Source: Martinezella dioscoreae
GTDB lineage: Bacteria; Pseudomonadota; Alphaproteobacteria; Rhizobiales; Rhizobiaceae
DNA: 64,000 bases
Reading direction: 5' to 3'
Assembly: GCF_009176305.1 (NCBI RefSeq)
Contig: NZ_BLAJ01000017.1
Location: 1 to 64,000 of the forward strand
The notes beneath the pieces were generated by a model. The model worked only from the letters and a program-made list of their open reading frames with translations. It was not told the DNA's origin and made no database searches. Within the stretch, counting starts at the first letter, position 1. Every line of letters begins with the position of its first letter. The translations under genes were made by a program, and so were the position numbers. This document shows positions 45,354 to 54,377 of this stretch, piece by piece.

Positions 45354-46216
45354 ATCTCGGCATCCATCCAGCTGCAGAATTGCCGGACCGCTCTCGATTC
45401 CGAACGGCGCCGGTAGCGATACGTGCCGGTTTCAACCGGTTCGTAGCCAGGCAAGTTTACCAGTGCACCCGATTTCATTTCCCGGCCCGTCAGGATGGTC
45501 GGTGCGAGCAGCACGCCAAGACCGGCGACGCAGGCATGAAGCGCAGCGTCGTCCGTGTCGAAGGCATGGCCGAAGGAAAGATCTGCCGGTAAAAGATGGA
45601 ACGCCTCGCACCAGAGCCGCCAGTCCCAGTTACCCACACAGCATTGCAAAGCCGGCAGGCGCGGAACGGCAATCTCCCGACGATTAGCATCTTTCGCCAG
45701 CAAGCCAGGGGAAACGACCGGGCGGCGCAAGTCGCGCGCAAGGAACTCCCATCCTTCGGCGACTTCCCCTATCCGGAAATGTCGAATGCTGACATCCGAG
45801 TCGGGAATGACCGGAAAACCGCGTGCGGAACTCGTTTCCACTCGGACGCGTACCTGTGGGCAGAGAGCGCGAAAGCGATCCAGTGACGGAATGAGCCAGC
45901 GCAGCGCAAGCGACGTGGTGGCGTGGACGCCGATTTCGTTTTCGTCGCGATAAAGCGCCTCGGCCGAGCGCTCGATGAGCCCGATCGCCGGCGCGACCTC
46001 CTGATAGAACCGCCGCCCTATTTCGGTAAGAGAGATGGTGTTGTTACCTCGGCGGAAGAAGCTCACTTCCAACTCGTCCTCAAGCTTTTTGAGCTGGTGG
46101 CTCACCGCGCCGGACGTCACACCAAGCTCAGCGCCGGCGGCCGTCAGGCTTCCGGTACGCGCAACGATCGCAAACACCCGGATGGCGTTGAGAGAAACAC
46201 GATGCCTTCCCTGCAT
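45338..46216 (-). CDS. LysR-family regulator (GcvA-like)
   Basis: A 292-residue LysR protein of the GcvA/AmpR-like group. HTH: SLNAIRVFAIVARTGSLTAA, then TSGAVSHQLKKLEDELEVSFF. The effector domain has GVHATTSLALRWLIPSLDRF, typical of this subgroup. It is divergent from an MFS transporter across 234 bases, which it probably regulates. Start ATG 46216. Confidence 0.92.
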   Translation of the reverse strand: MQGRHRVSLNAIRVFAIVARTGSLTAAGAELGVTSGAVSHQLKKLEDELEVSFFRRGNNTISLTEIGRRFYQEVAPAIGLIERSAEALYRDENEIGVHATTSLALRWLIPSLDRFRALCPQVRVRVETSSARGFPVIPDSDVSIRHFRIGEVAEGWEFLARDLRRPVVSPGLLAKDANRREIAVPRLPALQCCVGNWDWRLWCEAFHLLPADLSFGHAFDTDDAALHACVAGLGVLLAPTILTGREMKSGALVNLPGYEPVETGTYRYRRRSESRAVRQFCSWMDAEMRNLE

Positions 46217-46450
46217 GAATTTTCCTCAGGTTCCCCTCAAATTCCTCGTTTGCGCATCACGCGAAAATCCAGCACAAGCATACGCATAAAATGCCGATAG
46301 ATCTGCGGCGTGGCCAAACCAAGCCGTCCAAATCCATAGCATGGCTGCCGGTTAAGGCAGCATTACTTTCTTTTCATTTTACCGACTAACCAACCTGCCC
46401 ATCTTTCTCATTCCGCCAGAAACAAAAAGCTGCTCCACCAAAGGTCCTTG

Positions 46451-47701
46451 ATGCCTCCTCTTCGACATCGCTACCGCGACCCGATCACGCTTTTCGCACC
46501 GATTACGTGGATGCCATTCCACTCGCCCATAGTCCGTGCCGTTACCGCGCTGTCACTCACACAGCTCATCGGCTGGGGCTCAACCTTCTATCTGCCGGCG
46601 GTGATTGGGCCTGCCATAGCTCGCGAGCTGGACATTGGTCTGCCCATGGTCATGGCGGGACCGACGATCATGCTCATTGTCATGGCGATGGTGTCCTTGC
46701 CGCTGAGCTCAATCATCGAACGCCACGGCGCGCGGCCGATCATGGCTTTCGGCTCTGCTATGGGCGCAATCGGCCTGCTGCTGATAAGCCTAGCCCACGG
46801 TCCGGTGTCTTATGTCCTACCGTGGATCATTCTCGGCCTTGCCGGCGCCTGCATGCTGACGACGCCGGCGCAGATCGCGGTGAGCGAGGTCGCCGGCGAG
46901 AAAACACACCAGGCACTTGGGGTATTGATACTGGCCGGCGGGCTGACATCGACCATCGTCTGGCCGACGACGGGGCTTCTCCAGGCGCAATGGGGCTGGC
47001 GCATGACAAGCCTGACCTATGCCGCTTTGATGCTGCTTGTCTGTCTTCCACTGCATTGGATTGCGCTTGGCCGCCACCCTAGGGAACGATCGCCCGTGAC
47101 AGCGACAGCCGAACCCAACCCTATCGACAGGCCGAGTTTCACTTTACTGGCTTTAAGCTTCGCCGCCAACGGCTTCGTGACCTGGGGATTTGCCCTCACC
47201 ATCATCGTCCTGTTCGAGGCTGCAGGTCTCGATCACGCCAGCGCGCTAGCAGCGGCGGCCTTCATTGGTATCGCCCAATGGGCGGGGCGCATGGTCGATT
47301 TCCTCGGCGGCCGGCACTGGTCGGGCTTCGTCACCGGCCTCGCGGCCTCTGCCTTGTTTCCGCTGAGCTTCATCGTTCTTCTGCTAACCAGCAATTTCGC
47401 CGGCGCCATGCTTTTCGCCACACTCTACGGCATGGCGAGCGGCATCACCGCCGGCACCCGCGCAACGCTGCCATTGCAGATTTTCCCGGCTGACACCTAT
47501 GCACGTGCATCTGCTCGGCTGGCCGTGCCGCTCAATCTTTCCTTTGCGGCCGCGCCACCGGCATTCACCGCCATCATGACATTAGCGGGTGCCCACGCCG
47601 CCCTGTGGCTGGCCCTTGCAATCTCGATTTTTGCATATTGCGCGCTTCTCGGTCTTTTGCTGGTACACCGCCGAATGAAGCGCGCATCACATCAGCACTG
47701 A
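46451..47701 (+). CDS. MFS transporter
   Basis: A 416-residue major-facilitator protein with about twelve helices. The first helix region is SLTQLIGWGSTFYLPAVIGP, similar to the YbfB/oxalate-formate-like MFS group; ERHGARPIMAFGSAMGAIG is its loop 2-3. The ligand is unknown. I chose the ATG at 46451 with aagg six bases upstream; MPFHSPIVRAV at 46511 is an alternative. It is divergent from the LysR gene, so induced transport of the LysR ligand is likely. Confidence 0.88.
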   Translation: MPPLRHRYRDPITLFAPITWMPFHSPIVRAVTALSLTQLIGWGSTFYLPAVIGPAIARELDIGLPMVMAGPTIMLIVMAMVSLPLSSIIERHGARPIMAFGSAMGAIGLLLISLAHGPVSYVLPWIILGLAGACMLTTPAQIAVSEVAGEKTHQALGVLILAGGLTSTIVWPTTGLLQAQWGWRMTSLTYAALMLLVCLPLHWIALGRHPRERSPVTATAEPNPIDRPSFTLLALSFAANGFVTWGFALTIIVLFEAAGLDHASALAAAAFIGIAQWAGRMVDFLGGRHWSGFVTGLAASALFPLSFIVLLLTSNFAGAMLFATLYGMASGITAGTRATLPLQIFPADTYARASARLAVPLNLSFAAAPPAFTAIMTLAGAHAALWLALAISIFAYCALLGLLLVHRRMKRASHQH

Positions 47702-47710
47702 AACTGCCCT

Positions 47711-47899
47711 TCAATCCTCGATACGTCTTGCCTCCGAAATCAGCATGATCGGAATGCCGTCGCGGATCGGATAGGCGAGACGCGCCTTTTCCGAGATCAG
47801 CTCGTTCTTTTCCCGGTCGTAGCTCAGCCGCCCCTTGGTCAGCGGGCAGACGAGCAGATCGAGCAGTTTCGGGTCGACCTTGCTGACGGTGACATCCAT
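47711..47899 (-). CDS. Trm112-like (UPF0434) protein
   Basis: A 62-residue small protein of the Trm112/UPF0434 family. LLDLLVCPLTKGRLSYDREK and RLAYPIRDGIPIMLISEARRI are diagnostic. The usual zinc ligands are largely absent: only one Cys is seen. In eukaryotes Trm112 activates methyltransferases; the bacterial role is unknown. It starts nine bases after the LON-domain gene and probably shares its transcript. Confidence 0.92.
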   Translation of the reverse strand: MDVTVSKVDPKLLDLLVCPLTKGRLSYDREKNELISEKARLAYPIRDGIPIMLISEARRIED

Positions 47900-47908
47900 C
47901 TGAAACTC

Positions 47909-48568
47909 CTACTGCAGCAGGGAATCGGTGTCGCCGGAGCCGGCGAGCACGATCTTGACGATGGCGATGAAGGTTTCTGCCCGGGTCTTCAGGTCGGGCG
48001 CCTCAAGAAGGGCCTGTTTCTCGGCCGGATCGAAGGGCGCCATCATCGATAGCGAATTGACCAGCATCATGTTGTCGGCCCGCTCGACGCTTTCCCAATC
48101 CGCCTCCAGCCTGTTGGCCTCCAGATAGGCACGGAAAGCCGAAAGCAGTGCCGGGCGATCGACCGTGCCTTCCTCATGATGGGATTTCAGGTCGGAGATG
48201 AAGGGGGTGATGCGGAATGTGCGATAGGGCTGGTGGGCAGTGATTTCATCCATCAGCCGGAAACGGCATATGCCCGTCAGCGCGGCGATATAACGCCCAT
48301 CGCCGGTCTCCGAGAGGGAGGTGATGCGTCCGAGGCAGCCGACATGCGCCAGATTGGACGAATCCGGCGGCTCTCCCAGCGCCGGCTGGATCATGCCGAT
48401 CAAACGATTTCCGGCGATCGCCGCATCGAACATGGCGAGATAGCGCGGCTCGAAGACATTGAGCGGCAGTTGCGCCCCGGGCAGCAGCAGCGCGCCGGAT
48501 AAGGGAAAGACGACCACCGATTCGGGCAGATCGCCCGGCTTCAGATATCTCGCATTGCCGACTTGCAT
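47909..48568 (-). CDS. LON N-terminal (substrate-binding) domain protein
   Basis: A stand-alone Lon N-domain protein of about 219 residues. The stretch VVVFPLSGALLLPGAQLPLNVFEPRYL-type start (about residues 17-43) is the domain signature, followed by GRITSLSETGDGRYIAALTG. There is no ATPase or protease domain. The C-terminal helical part (LLSAFRAYLEANRLEADWESV) is normal for this alphaproteobacterial form. I chose the ATG at 48568 (MQVGNARYL); ATG 48577 adds three residues. It lies between the thioredoxin/TPR gene and the Trm112-like gene. Confidence 0.9.
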   Translation of the reverse strand: MQVGNARYLKPGDLPESVVVFPLSGALLLPGAQLPLNVFEPRYLAMFDAAIAGNRLIGMIQPALGEPPDSSNLAHVGCLGRITSLSETGDGRYIAALTGICRFRLMDEITAHQPYRTFRITPFISDLKSHHEEGTVDRPALLSAFRAYLEANRLEADWESVERADNMMLVNSLSMMAPFDPAEKQALLEAPDLKTRAETFIAIVKIVLAGSGDTDSLLQ

Positions 48569-48821
48569 CTTTTCCATCCCGCTAGATCGCCCCGACGCGC
48601 TGCGCGCCGCAGTGAGCCGCGCAGGAACGACACACATTCGCGGTCATCGCCCCTTTTCGCGCCGCGTCACCGACAATGTGAGCCCGTCTGCCGAAAACAC
48701 AAGAGTATTTTCGATGAAAACGCCGATGGGAGCCGTTTGCCGGATACATAGGACGACCGTCTAACAAGCGATCGCCCGGAAGGTTCCGCGCGATCGCCAT
48801 GCTCGTAGGACAACCGACCCG

Positions 48822-49793
48822 TTATGAAAACAGAATAGAGGAAAGCTTGCGCCGTGCCGCGATCGTGGCGGGATCCTTGGCACCCCATACCTCGAAGAAC
48901 TCTAGCAGCTGGCGGCGCGCGCCGTCATCGTCGTAGCTGCGGTCCTTGCGCATGACGGTCAGAAGATGCTCGGCCGCCTCCTCGCGCTTGCCTTCGACAT
49001 TGCGGATCTTGGCGAGCTTGATGCGCTGCTCGTGATTGTCGGGATTGGATGCCAGCTCCCGTTCGATCGCCACGGGATCGCCGAGCTTGCGGGCTTCGTC
49101 GATCTGGTCGAGCTTCTTGACCACGGCCTGGATACCGGCATCGTTGGCGAGCGTTTCCGGCAGATCAGTCAGCGCTTCGCGGGCACGCTGGCTCTGGCCG
49201 GCGGCGATCATGCATTCGGCCATGCCGGCGAGCGCCTTAGCATTTTCCGGGTCCGCCTGCAGCACAGCGCCAAAAAGCTCGGCCGCGCCATTGACGTCGC
49301 CAGCGGCAAGCAGGCCGCTTGCCTCTTCCAGAACGGCAGCAATCTCGGCTGCCGGATCGTCGCCGCCTGCCGGACCGCCGAGGCGATCGATGAACTGGCG
49401 AACCTGGCTTTCCGGCACCGCACCCATGAAACCATCGGCCGGACGGCCATTGACGAAGGCAATGACGGCCGGGATCGACTGGATGCCGAGCTGGCCGGCG
49501 ATCGAGGGATGATCGTCGATATTCATCTTGACCAGCTTGACGCGGCCCTTGGCTTCGGTGACGACCTTTTCGAGCACCGGCGTCAGCTGCTTGCACGGGC
49601 CGCACCAGGGCGCCCAGAAATCGACCAGCACCGGCTGGTTGCGCGATTCCTCGATAACGTCCTTGGCGAAGGTCGCTGTCGTCGTATCCTTGATCGGCGA
49701 AGCGCCGCCAGCGGCTGGCGTGGCGCCGAAGGATGCCGAGGCCGACATCTGCCCGCCGAAGGAAGCGTTATAGGGATTGTTCGAACCGCTCAT
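48822..49793 (-). CDS. Thioredoxin-domain protein with TPR tail (CnoX/YbbN-like)
   Basis: A 323-residue co-chaperone-like protein. The thioredoxin domain (about residues 35-140) keeps the full WAPWCGPCKQLTPVLE active site, unlike E. coli YbbN. Helical TPR-like repeats follow (about 150-320: AAELFGAVLQADPENAKALAG, then ASNPDNHEQRIKLAK). YbbN/CnoX proteins pair holdase and redox functions with GroEL. The N-terminal 30 residues are Gly/Ala/Ser-rich and disordered. Start ATG 49793. Confidence 0.92.
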   Translation of the reverse strand: MSGSNNPYNASFGGQMSASASFGATPAAGGASPIKDTTTATFAKDVIEESRNQPVLVDFWAPWCGPCKQLTPVLEKVVTEAKGRVKLVKMNIDDHPSIAGQLGIQSIPAVIAFVNGRPADGFMGAVPESQVRQFIDRLGGPAGGDDPAAEIAAVLEEASGLLAAGDVNGAAELFGAVLQADPENAKALAGMAECMIAAGQSQRAREALTDLPETLANDAGIQAVVKKLDQIDEARKLGDPVAIERELASNPDNHEQRIKLAKIRNVEGKREEAAEHLLTVMRKDRSYDDDGARRQLLEFFEVWGAKDPATIAARRKLSSILFS

Positions 49794-49952
49794 GAGTGTC
49801 TCCCGCCTGCCGGCATCCTTGATTTTGTGAGAAGCATGATCTCCAGACGAGACGACGAGGTTCGCCTGCCAGCACGCTCCATGAAGTGGCCAAAGCGACC
49901 GGACAATCCGAAGAGAAGCCGACCGCTATAATCTTAGCGCTAAAATCGTACG

Positions 49953-50462
49953 TTAGCTCGTCACTTTCAAGACTAGCGGCGTATGACCCGTCGCCTCCAT
50001 GAAGCGCAGGAGATCGCCGCTGGCAATCGACGTCGTCGCATCGTTCGACAAGGGATGGCAATTGACGATGTCATGCGCCATCAGCTCGGCATCGAGCACG
50101 AAGGTAACATTCTTGCCTGCGTCGTTGATCGCGCCGAATGCCGTGACAGAGCCCGGGATGACGCCGAGATATTCCATCAGCTTTTCCGGCTTGCCGAAGG
50201 ACACCTTGCTTGCGGCACCGATCAGCGTGTGCACGGTCTTCAGGTCGACCGTCGCGTTTTCCTCGACGGTCAGCAGGAAGAAATTGTCCTTCTTGTCCTT
50301 CACGAAGAGGTTTTTCGTATGGCCGCCCGGAATTTCGTCGCGCAGCGATACCGATTCGGCGACGGTGAAGACCGGAGCATGATCCTTGGTCGTATGGCTG
50401 ATACCGAGCCCATCCAGGAATCGGAAAAGATCGTCGCGGTTTTTCGGGCTGGTCTCGGTCAT
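49953..50462 (-). CDS. Prolyl-tRNA editing protein ProX (YbaK/ProXp-ala type)
   Basis: A 169-residue trans-editing deacylase of the INS/YbaK superfamily, removing wrongly attached Ala (or Cys) from tRNA-Pro. Typical stretches are APVFTVAESVSLRDEIPGGH, then TKNLFVKDKKDNFFLL with the catalytic-type Lys, and GVIPGSVTAFGAINDAGKNV. I chose the ATG at 50462 (MTETSPKN); the frame runs open further upstream without a start signal. It is a lone gene; the promoter is not clear. Confidence 0.9.
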   Translation of the reverse strand: MTETSPKNRDDLFRFLDGLGISHTTKDHAPVFTVAESVSLRDEIPGGHTKNLFVKDKKDNFFLLTVEENATVDLKTVHTLIGAASKVSFGKPEKLMEYLGVIPGSVTAFGAINDAGKNVTFVLDAELMAHDIVNCHPLSNDATTSIASGDLLRFMEATGHTPLVLKVTS

Positions 50463-50706
50463 GGCGTCTCGCAATCGAAAATGGTTCGCCCCTGATACGT
50501 CGCCCACAATTTCATTGCAATCTTCGAGACGACAAAGCCCGGCGTTTCCGGGCTTTCCGATGGCTCGCGAAAAGAAGATGCAATTTTTCTTCGCGAACTC
50601 GTCATTTCCCTGTTGCATTTGAAAAATGGTTAGGCCATATAGCGCCCGTCGCCGCAAGACGACGCCCAGCGGTCCAACACACTACCCCGGATCGCGACGG
50701 GAATGA

Positions 50707-50781
50707 GCGGGTGTAGCTCAGGGGTAGAGCACAACCTTGCCAAGGTTGGGGTCGAGGGTTCGAATCCCTTCGCCCGCTCCA
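50707..50781 (+). tRNA. tRNA-Gly (anticodon GCC)
   Basis: A complete cloverleaf: acceptor gcgggtg (50707-50713) pairs with cgcccgc (50771-50777), anticodon GCC at 50739-50741 in the loop cttgccaag, T-arm ggttcgaatcc, and an encoded CCA end. It is a lone tRNA. Confidence 0.98.
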
Positions 50782-50804
50782 GTTTTCAAATTTTCCTATG
50801 GAAT

Positions 50805-50838
50805 AAAGACGCTACGGCTTGGCCGTAAAAGCGTCTTT
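50805..50838. terminator. Terminator-like hairpin after tRNA-Gly
   Basis: aaagacgct (50805-50813) pairs with agcgtcttt (50830-50838) and encloses acggc/gccgt. The stem ends in ttt in both directions, so it may serve tRNA-Gly and the converging lysE-type gene. Confidence 0.65.
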
Positions 50839-50907
50839 CCGACTGGAAGGCGCATTTTTCACGCGCCTGTTTTCTTTTCCTCTCGCGCTCCGCGCAATGC
50901 ACTCGTG

Positions 50908-51522
50908 CTAGTTACGAACCGCGATCGTCGCGGCAGCGCCTCCCATGCAGAAGGCTGCGCCGCGATTCATCAGGCGCATCGCCCGAGGCGATTGCAGGGA
51001 CCGGCGCGTCTTCGCTCCGAGAATGGCGAAAGGGAACTGCACGGCGGTCAGGATGACGGCGGTTATCGCCAGAAGAATCGGAACGTCGGTGGCCGATAGC
51101 GCCCGGATGTCCACGACCGTCGGCAGGATGGAGATATAGAACAGGATCGATTTGGGATTGCCGAGCGTGACCAGAACGCCCGAAATGAATGCATTTGCGC
51201 TACTCTCCGGCTGGGCCACATGGCTTTCATCGAAGGTCTCGCCGGATCGCCAGAATTGCACAGCCAGCCAGCAAAGATAGGCGACGCCTGCCCATTTGAT
51301 CGCAATCAGCAAATAGCTGAAGGTTTCCGCGATGAATGCCAGTCCGGCAAGAACCGCGGCGAGGTACAATACGTCGCCGAACACCATACCGGCCGTCATC
51401 CATGCTGCACGCCGATAGCCGCTCTTCAAAGCTTGCGCCACTATGGCAACGATTTGCGGACCCGGAATGATTGCTGCAATCGCCAGCGCACTGGAATATG
51501 CGATGAATCCGGACTGAGTCAT
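50908..51522 (-). CDS. LysE/RhtB-family amino-acid exporter
   Basis: A 204-residue, six-helix transporter of the LysE superfamily. The family signature is ALAIAAIIPGPQIVAIVAQAL near the N-terminus, with the Pro-Gly-Pro turn, and FISGVLVTLGNPKSILFYIS in the middle. It probably exports an amino acid or derivative. It stands alone on the minus strand; a hairpin lies downstream at 50805-50838. Start ATG 51522. Confidence 0.92.
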   Translation of the reverse strand: MTQSGFIAYSSALAIAAIIPGPQIVAIVAQALKSGYRRAAWMTAGMVFGDVLYLAAVLAGLAFIAETFSYLLIAIKWAGVAYLCWLAVQFWRSGETFDESHVAQPESSANAFISGVLVTLGNPKSILFYISILPTVVDIRALSATDVPILLAITAVILTAVQFPFAILGAKTRRSLQSPRAMRLMNRGAAFCMGGAAATIAVRN

Positions 51523-51716
51523 TTGCTTCCCGTTCCTCTTCGATGCCGGAAACCGATTTTAACTCTTAATTCGTAAACATGCTCAGAGGTGGCGGCAAGC
51601 ATGTTTCTCCCCTCACCCACCTTCGCCCGGCGGCCGAAGCGCCGGGTCTCAAATCAGTCTCATTTAACGTTCAGGTCTGAGCATCGGATGGGCTTATGGA
51701 ACTTGGTATTGCACGC

Positions 51717-52358
51717 ATGAAAAGAAAAACCTCCCTGCTGATGGCGATGCTTTTGCTTCTGCCCGTTCCCGTATTTGCCCATCCGCATATCTTCATCGAT
51801 GCCAAATTCGAGGTCGTCTCGGCGCCCGATGGCTCGATCAGCGAGCTGCGCAATGTCTGGAGCTTCGACGAAGTGTTCACCTCTTCCGTCCTTATGGATT
51901 ACGGCAAGAGCGGCGACCAAGCTTTGAGCGCAACCGAGCTCAAGGCGGTGGGAAAGACGGTTCGGGATTCGCTGGCGCAGTATGATTACTACACGAACGT
52001 CACCAGCAACGGCAAAACAGTGCCGATGGCCAAGCCGGATGCGATCCAGGCGGACTACAAGGATGGTTCGCTGACGCTGACCTTTTCGCTCAAGCCGGAG
52101 CAGAAGACCTTCCTCAAGGGAACCACCATCTTCGGGATCTACGACAAGACGCTCTATACGGCGGTCGATTTCGCCACCGACAACGATTTGAGCACATCGG
52201 GACCGGCCTTCGGCCGCTGCAAGCGCAAGGTCATCAGACCCAATCCCAAGGAAGTCATGGCGGAAAACCAGGCCGCGCTGACAAGCATGTTCTTCAGCGA
52301 TCCGAAGGGCACGGACTACTCGCTGCTGGTGGCGACGCGGCTCGAAGTCCAGTGCTGA
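51717..52358 (+). CDS. DUF1007 family protein, exported
   Basis: A DUF1007 protein of about 213 residues. The signal peptide MAMLLLLPVPVFA is followed directly by HPHIFIDAKFEVV, the family's N-terminal His-rich start. DUF1007 genes usually sit next to nickel/cobalt exporters; none is present here. One Cys pair (GRCKRKV and VQC at the very end) is visible. An upstream ATG at 51696 would add seven residues; I prefer 51717 because it gives a cleaner signal peptide. Periplasmic metal handling is inferred. Confidence 0.85.
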   Translation: MKRKTSLLMAMLLLLPVPVFAHPHIFIDAKFEVVSAPDGSISELRNVWSFDEVFTSSVLMDYGKSGDQALSATELKAVGKTVRDSLAQYDYYTNVTSNGKTVPMAKPDAIQADYKDGSLTLTFSLKPEQKTFLKGTTIFGIYDKTLYTAVDFATDNDLSTSGPAFGRCKRKVIRPNPKEVMAENQAALTSMFFSDPKGTDYSLLVATRLEVQC

Positions 52359-52379
52359 TCCTGCCAAGGACACCTTCCC

Positions 52380-53126
52380 TCATTTGAAAGGCGGACCGTC
52401 GTCTTCGGAAGGCCTCTTGCCGCTTACGGCAGGCGATATATAGCGGCGGGCGATGATCCAGCAGGCGAGCGCCCAGCTCGCGCCGGCACACCAGCCGCCG
52501 AGGACGTCGGTCGGGTAATGCACGCCGAGATAGATCCGGCTCGCGCCGATCATCAATGTCAGCAGGATGCCGGCCGCGACGGTGAAGACCCGCGTCGAGC
52601 GATAGCTTCGCGTGCCCGAGATCAGCGCGGCAAGGGTCAGATAGGTCACGGCGGACACCATCGCATGGCCGCTCGGAAAGCTTAGATCGTGAACCTCGAC
52701 CAGATGCGGCACGATATCGGGCCGCGCCCGCGCGACACCGACCTTCAAGGCTGTGCTCAGCGCCCATCCGCCCAGCACCGAAGCGAGGACAAAGATGGCG
52801 ATGGCGCGCTGCCGGTCGAGCAACAGATAGATCGTCACCAGTGCCGTCATCAGCGCAAGCACAGTCGTTCCGCCGAGGCTTGTTATGTCCTTGACCGCAT
52901 GGGTCAGCCAACCCGGACCGATCGGCACAGAGAGATCGCCGGGCTGACGAAGCGCCAGCAGGATCGCCTCGTCGAATCCCTTCGTGCTGCCTTCGAGCAC
53001 CTCTCCTGTGAGATAGATGAAAAGAAGAATTCCGCCCGAAAGCGCGGCGAACATTACAAGCAGCAAGGGCTCATAGCGGTTCAACCATCCAGGAATACCC
53101 GATGTGCCTAACGGCCGATCCTTCAT
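52380..53126 (-). CDS. PAP2-family phosphatase (membrane)
   Basis: A 248-residue integral membrane phosphatase of the PAP2/PgpB type. All three catalytic motifs are seen: KVGVARARPD (KxxxxxxRP), SFPSGHAMVSAVTYL (PSGH), and SRIYLGVHYPTDV (SRxxxxxHxxxD). Six helices are likely. Substrates may be phosphatidic acid, PGP or undecaprenyl-PP. It is convergent with the DUF1007 gene (21-base gap). Start ATG 53126. Confidence 0.93.
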   Translation of the reverse strand: MKDRPLGTSGIPGWLNRYEPLLLVMFAALSGGILLFIYLTGEVLEGSTKGFDEAILLALRQPGDLSVPIGPGWLTHAVKDITSLGGTTVLALMTALVTIYLLLDRQRAIAIFVLASVLGGWALSTALKVGVARARPDIVPHLVEVHDLSFPSGHAMVSAVTYLTLAALISGTRSYRSTRVFTVAAGILLTLMIGASRIYLGVHYPTDVLGGWCAGASWALACWIIARRYISPAVSGKRPSEDDGPPFK

Positions 53127-53528
53127 GCGCTAAAACCCGCCTTGCCTGCTCTCATATCGTTTCGTCCACGAACAAAGCCCGGACAAACCCTATCTAGGAA
53201 TAAAATGCGCGGGTTCCAATCGATCAAAGCCGCGATGATATGTTCGGTGCCGCAGGCGCTTCAGGTTCGTGAAATAAACTGTCTCTATCTTGACGCGAAT
53301 TTGCTGCAGCCGGCGCAGGGAGGATGTGGTCGGCGTCGTTTCCTGCTCAAGGATCACGATAAAGGATACCGTCAATGAACCAGACCAGCATCGCCTCCAC
53401 GAGCCGTGCAAAAGGCAATTCGGCAACAGGTTAGACGACGTGTTTGCTTTCGAACTTTCCGCTATTTTCCAGGCCGCGAGCTGTGCTAGTAGTGCTGCAG
53501 GGGCGATCAGGCATCAGGTGTTTTCAGA
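53127..53528. other. Intergenic stretch without a recognisable gene
   Basis: A 402-base divergent gap between the PAP2 gene and mipA. Open frames here are short and have no family match. I see no repeat and no clear terminator. It should hold the promoters of both neighbours. Confidence 0.5.
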
Positions 53529-54377
53529 GTGTTAAATGTTGGGACATCTTTCTCCGCCCGGCTGTCTGCGCTGGCCGGAACGGGGCTGCTGGCAGCGTCT
53601 ATTGTCGGCATGTTTCCCGCCTCATCCAGGGCGGACGATGCAGCCAAATCCTCATCCGATACCTGGGTCGTGACGCTTGGCGCAACCGTGGAATATGGCC
53701 CGAGCTATGAGGGATCGAAGCATTATACCTTCGGTGCCCTGCCGTCCTTCGATATTCACCGTTTGGGTGAGGCGCAGGAATACAGTGCCCCGGACGACAA
53801 TTTCGATTACCAGCTCTTCGATCTCGGAGGCCTCGAAATCGGCCCTGTGGTCGGCTTGAGAGACGATCGCTTCGATCTCAATGATTTGCATCTGCAAAGC
53901 CAGCGCAAGGTGCGCTGGAATTTCGATGCGGGCGGCTTCGCCCAATATTGGCTCATGGATAATCGGCTCCGCTTCCGCACGGAGATCCGCCAGTCGCTTT
54001 GGGGCGGCGATGGACTGGTCGGCGATTTCGCCCTCGATTGGTTCCAGCCGCTCGGAGACAAATGGCTATTGTCCGCCGGCCCTCGCCTGTCGATGGCAAA
54101 TTCGGTCTATATGCGCACCAACTTCGGCATCTCGGAAAGTGAAGCCGCGAGGCATGGCCATATCAATGCCTTCGATGCCGGTGCCGGCGTGAAATCGGTC
54201 GGCTTCACCGTGGCTGCGACCTATACGATCTCGCCGGAATGGAGCGTACAGGTTTACGGAAAATATAACCGTCTGGTGGGCGATGCGGCCGACAGCCCGA
54301 TCACCTCGCGCTTCGGCTCACCCGACCAGAACATCATCGGCTTTACGCTCAATAGAACCTTCAACGTCAAGTTTTGA
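53529..54377 (+). CDS. MipA/OmpV-family outer-membrane protein
   Basis: A 282-residue outer-membrane beta-barrel of the MipA/OmpV family. The signal peptide is about residues 1-36 (GLLAASIVGMFPASSRA). The barrel starts WVVTLGATVEYGPSYEGSKHY, and GFTLNRTFNVKF is the final strand with the terminal aromatic residue. It starts at a GTG (53529); no strong ribosome site is seen. Its last 60 bases are shared with the convergent CFA synthase gene. Role: scaffolding or small-molecule passage is reported for relatives. Confidence 0.88.
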   Translation: MLNVGTSFSARLSALAGTGLLAASIVGMFPASSRADDAAKSSSDTWVVTLGATVEYGPSYEGSKHYTFGALPSFDIHRLGEAQEYSAPDDNFDYQLFDLGGLEIGPVVGLRDDRFDLNDLHLQSQRKVRWNFDAGGFAQYWLMDNRLRFRTEIRQSLWGGDGLVGDFALDWFQPLGDKWLLSAGPRLSMANSVYMRTNFGISESEAARHGHINAFDAGAGVKSVGFTVAATYTISPEWSVQVYGKYNRLVGDAADSPITSRFGSPDQNIIGFTLNRTFNVKF

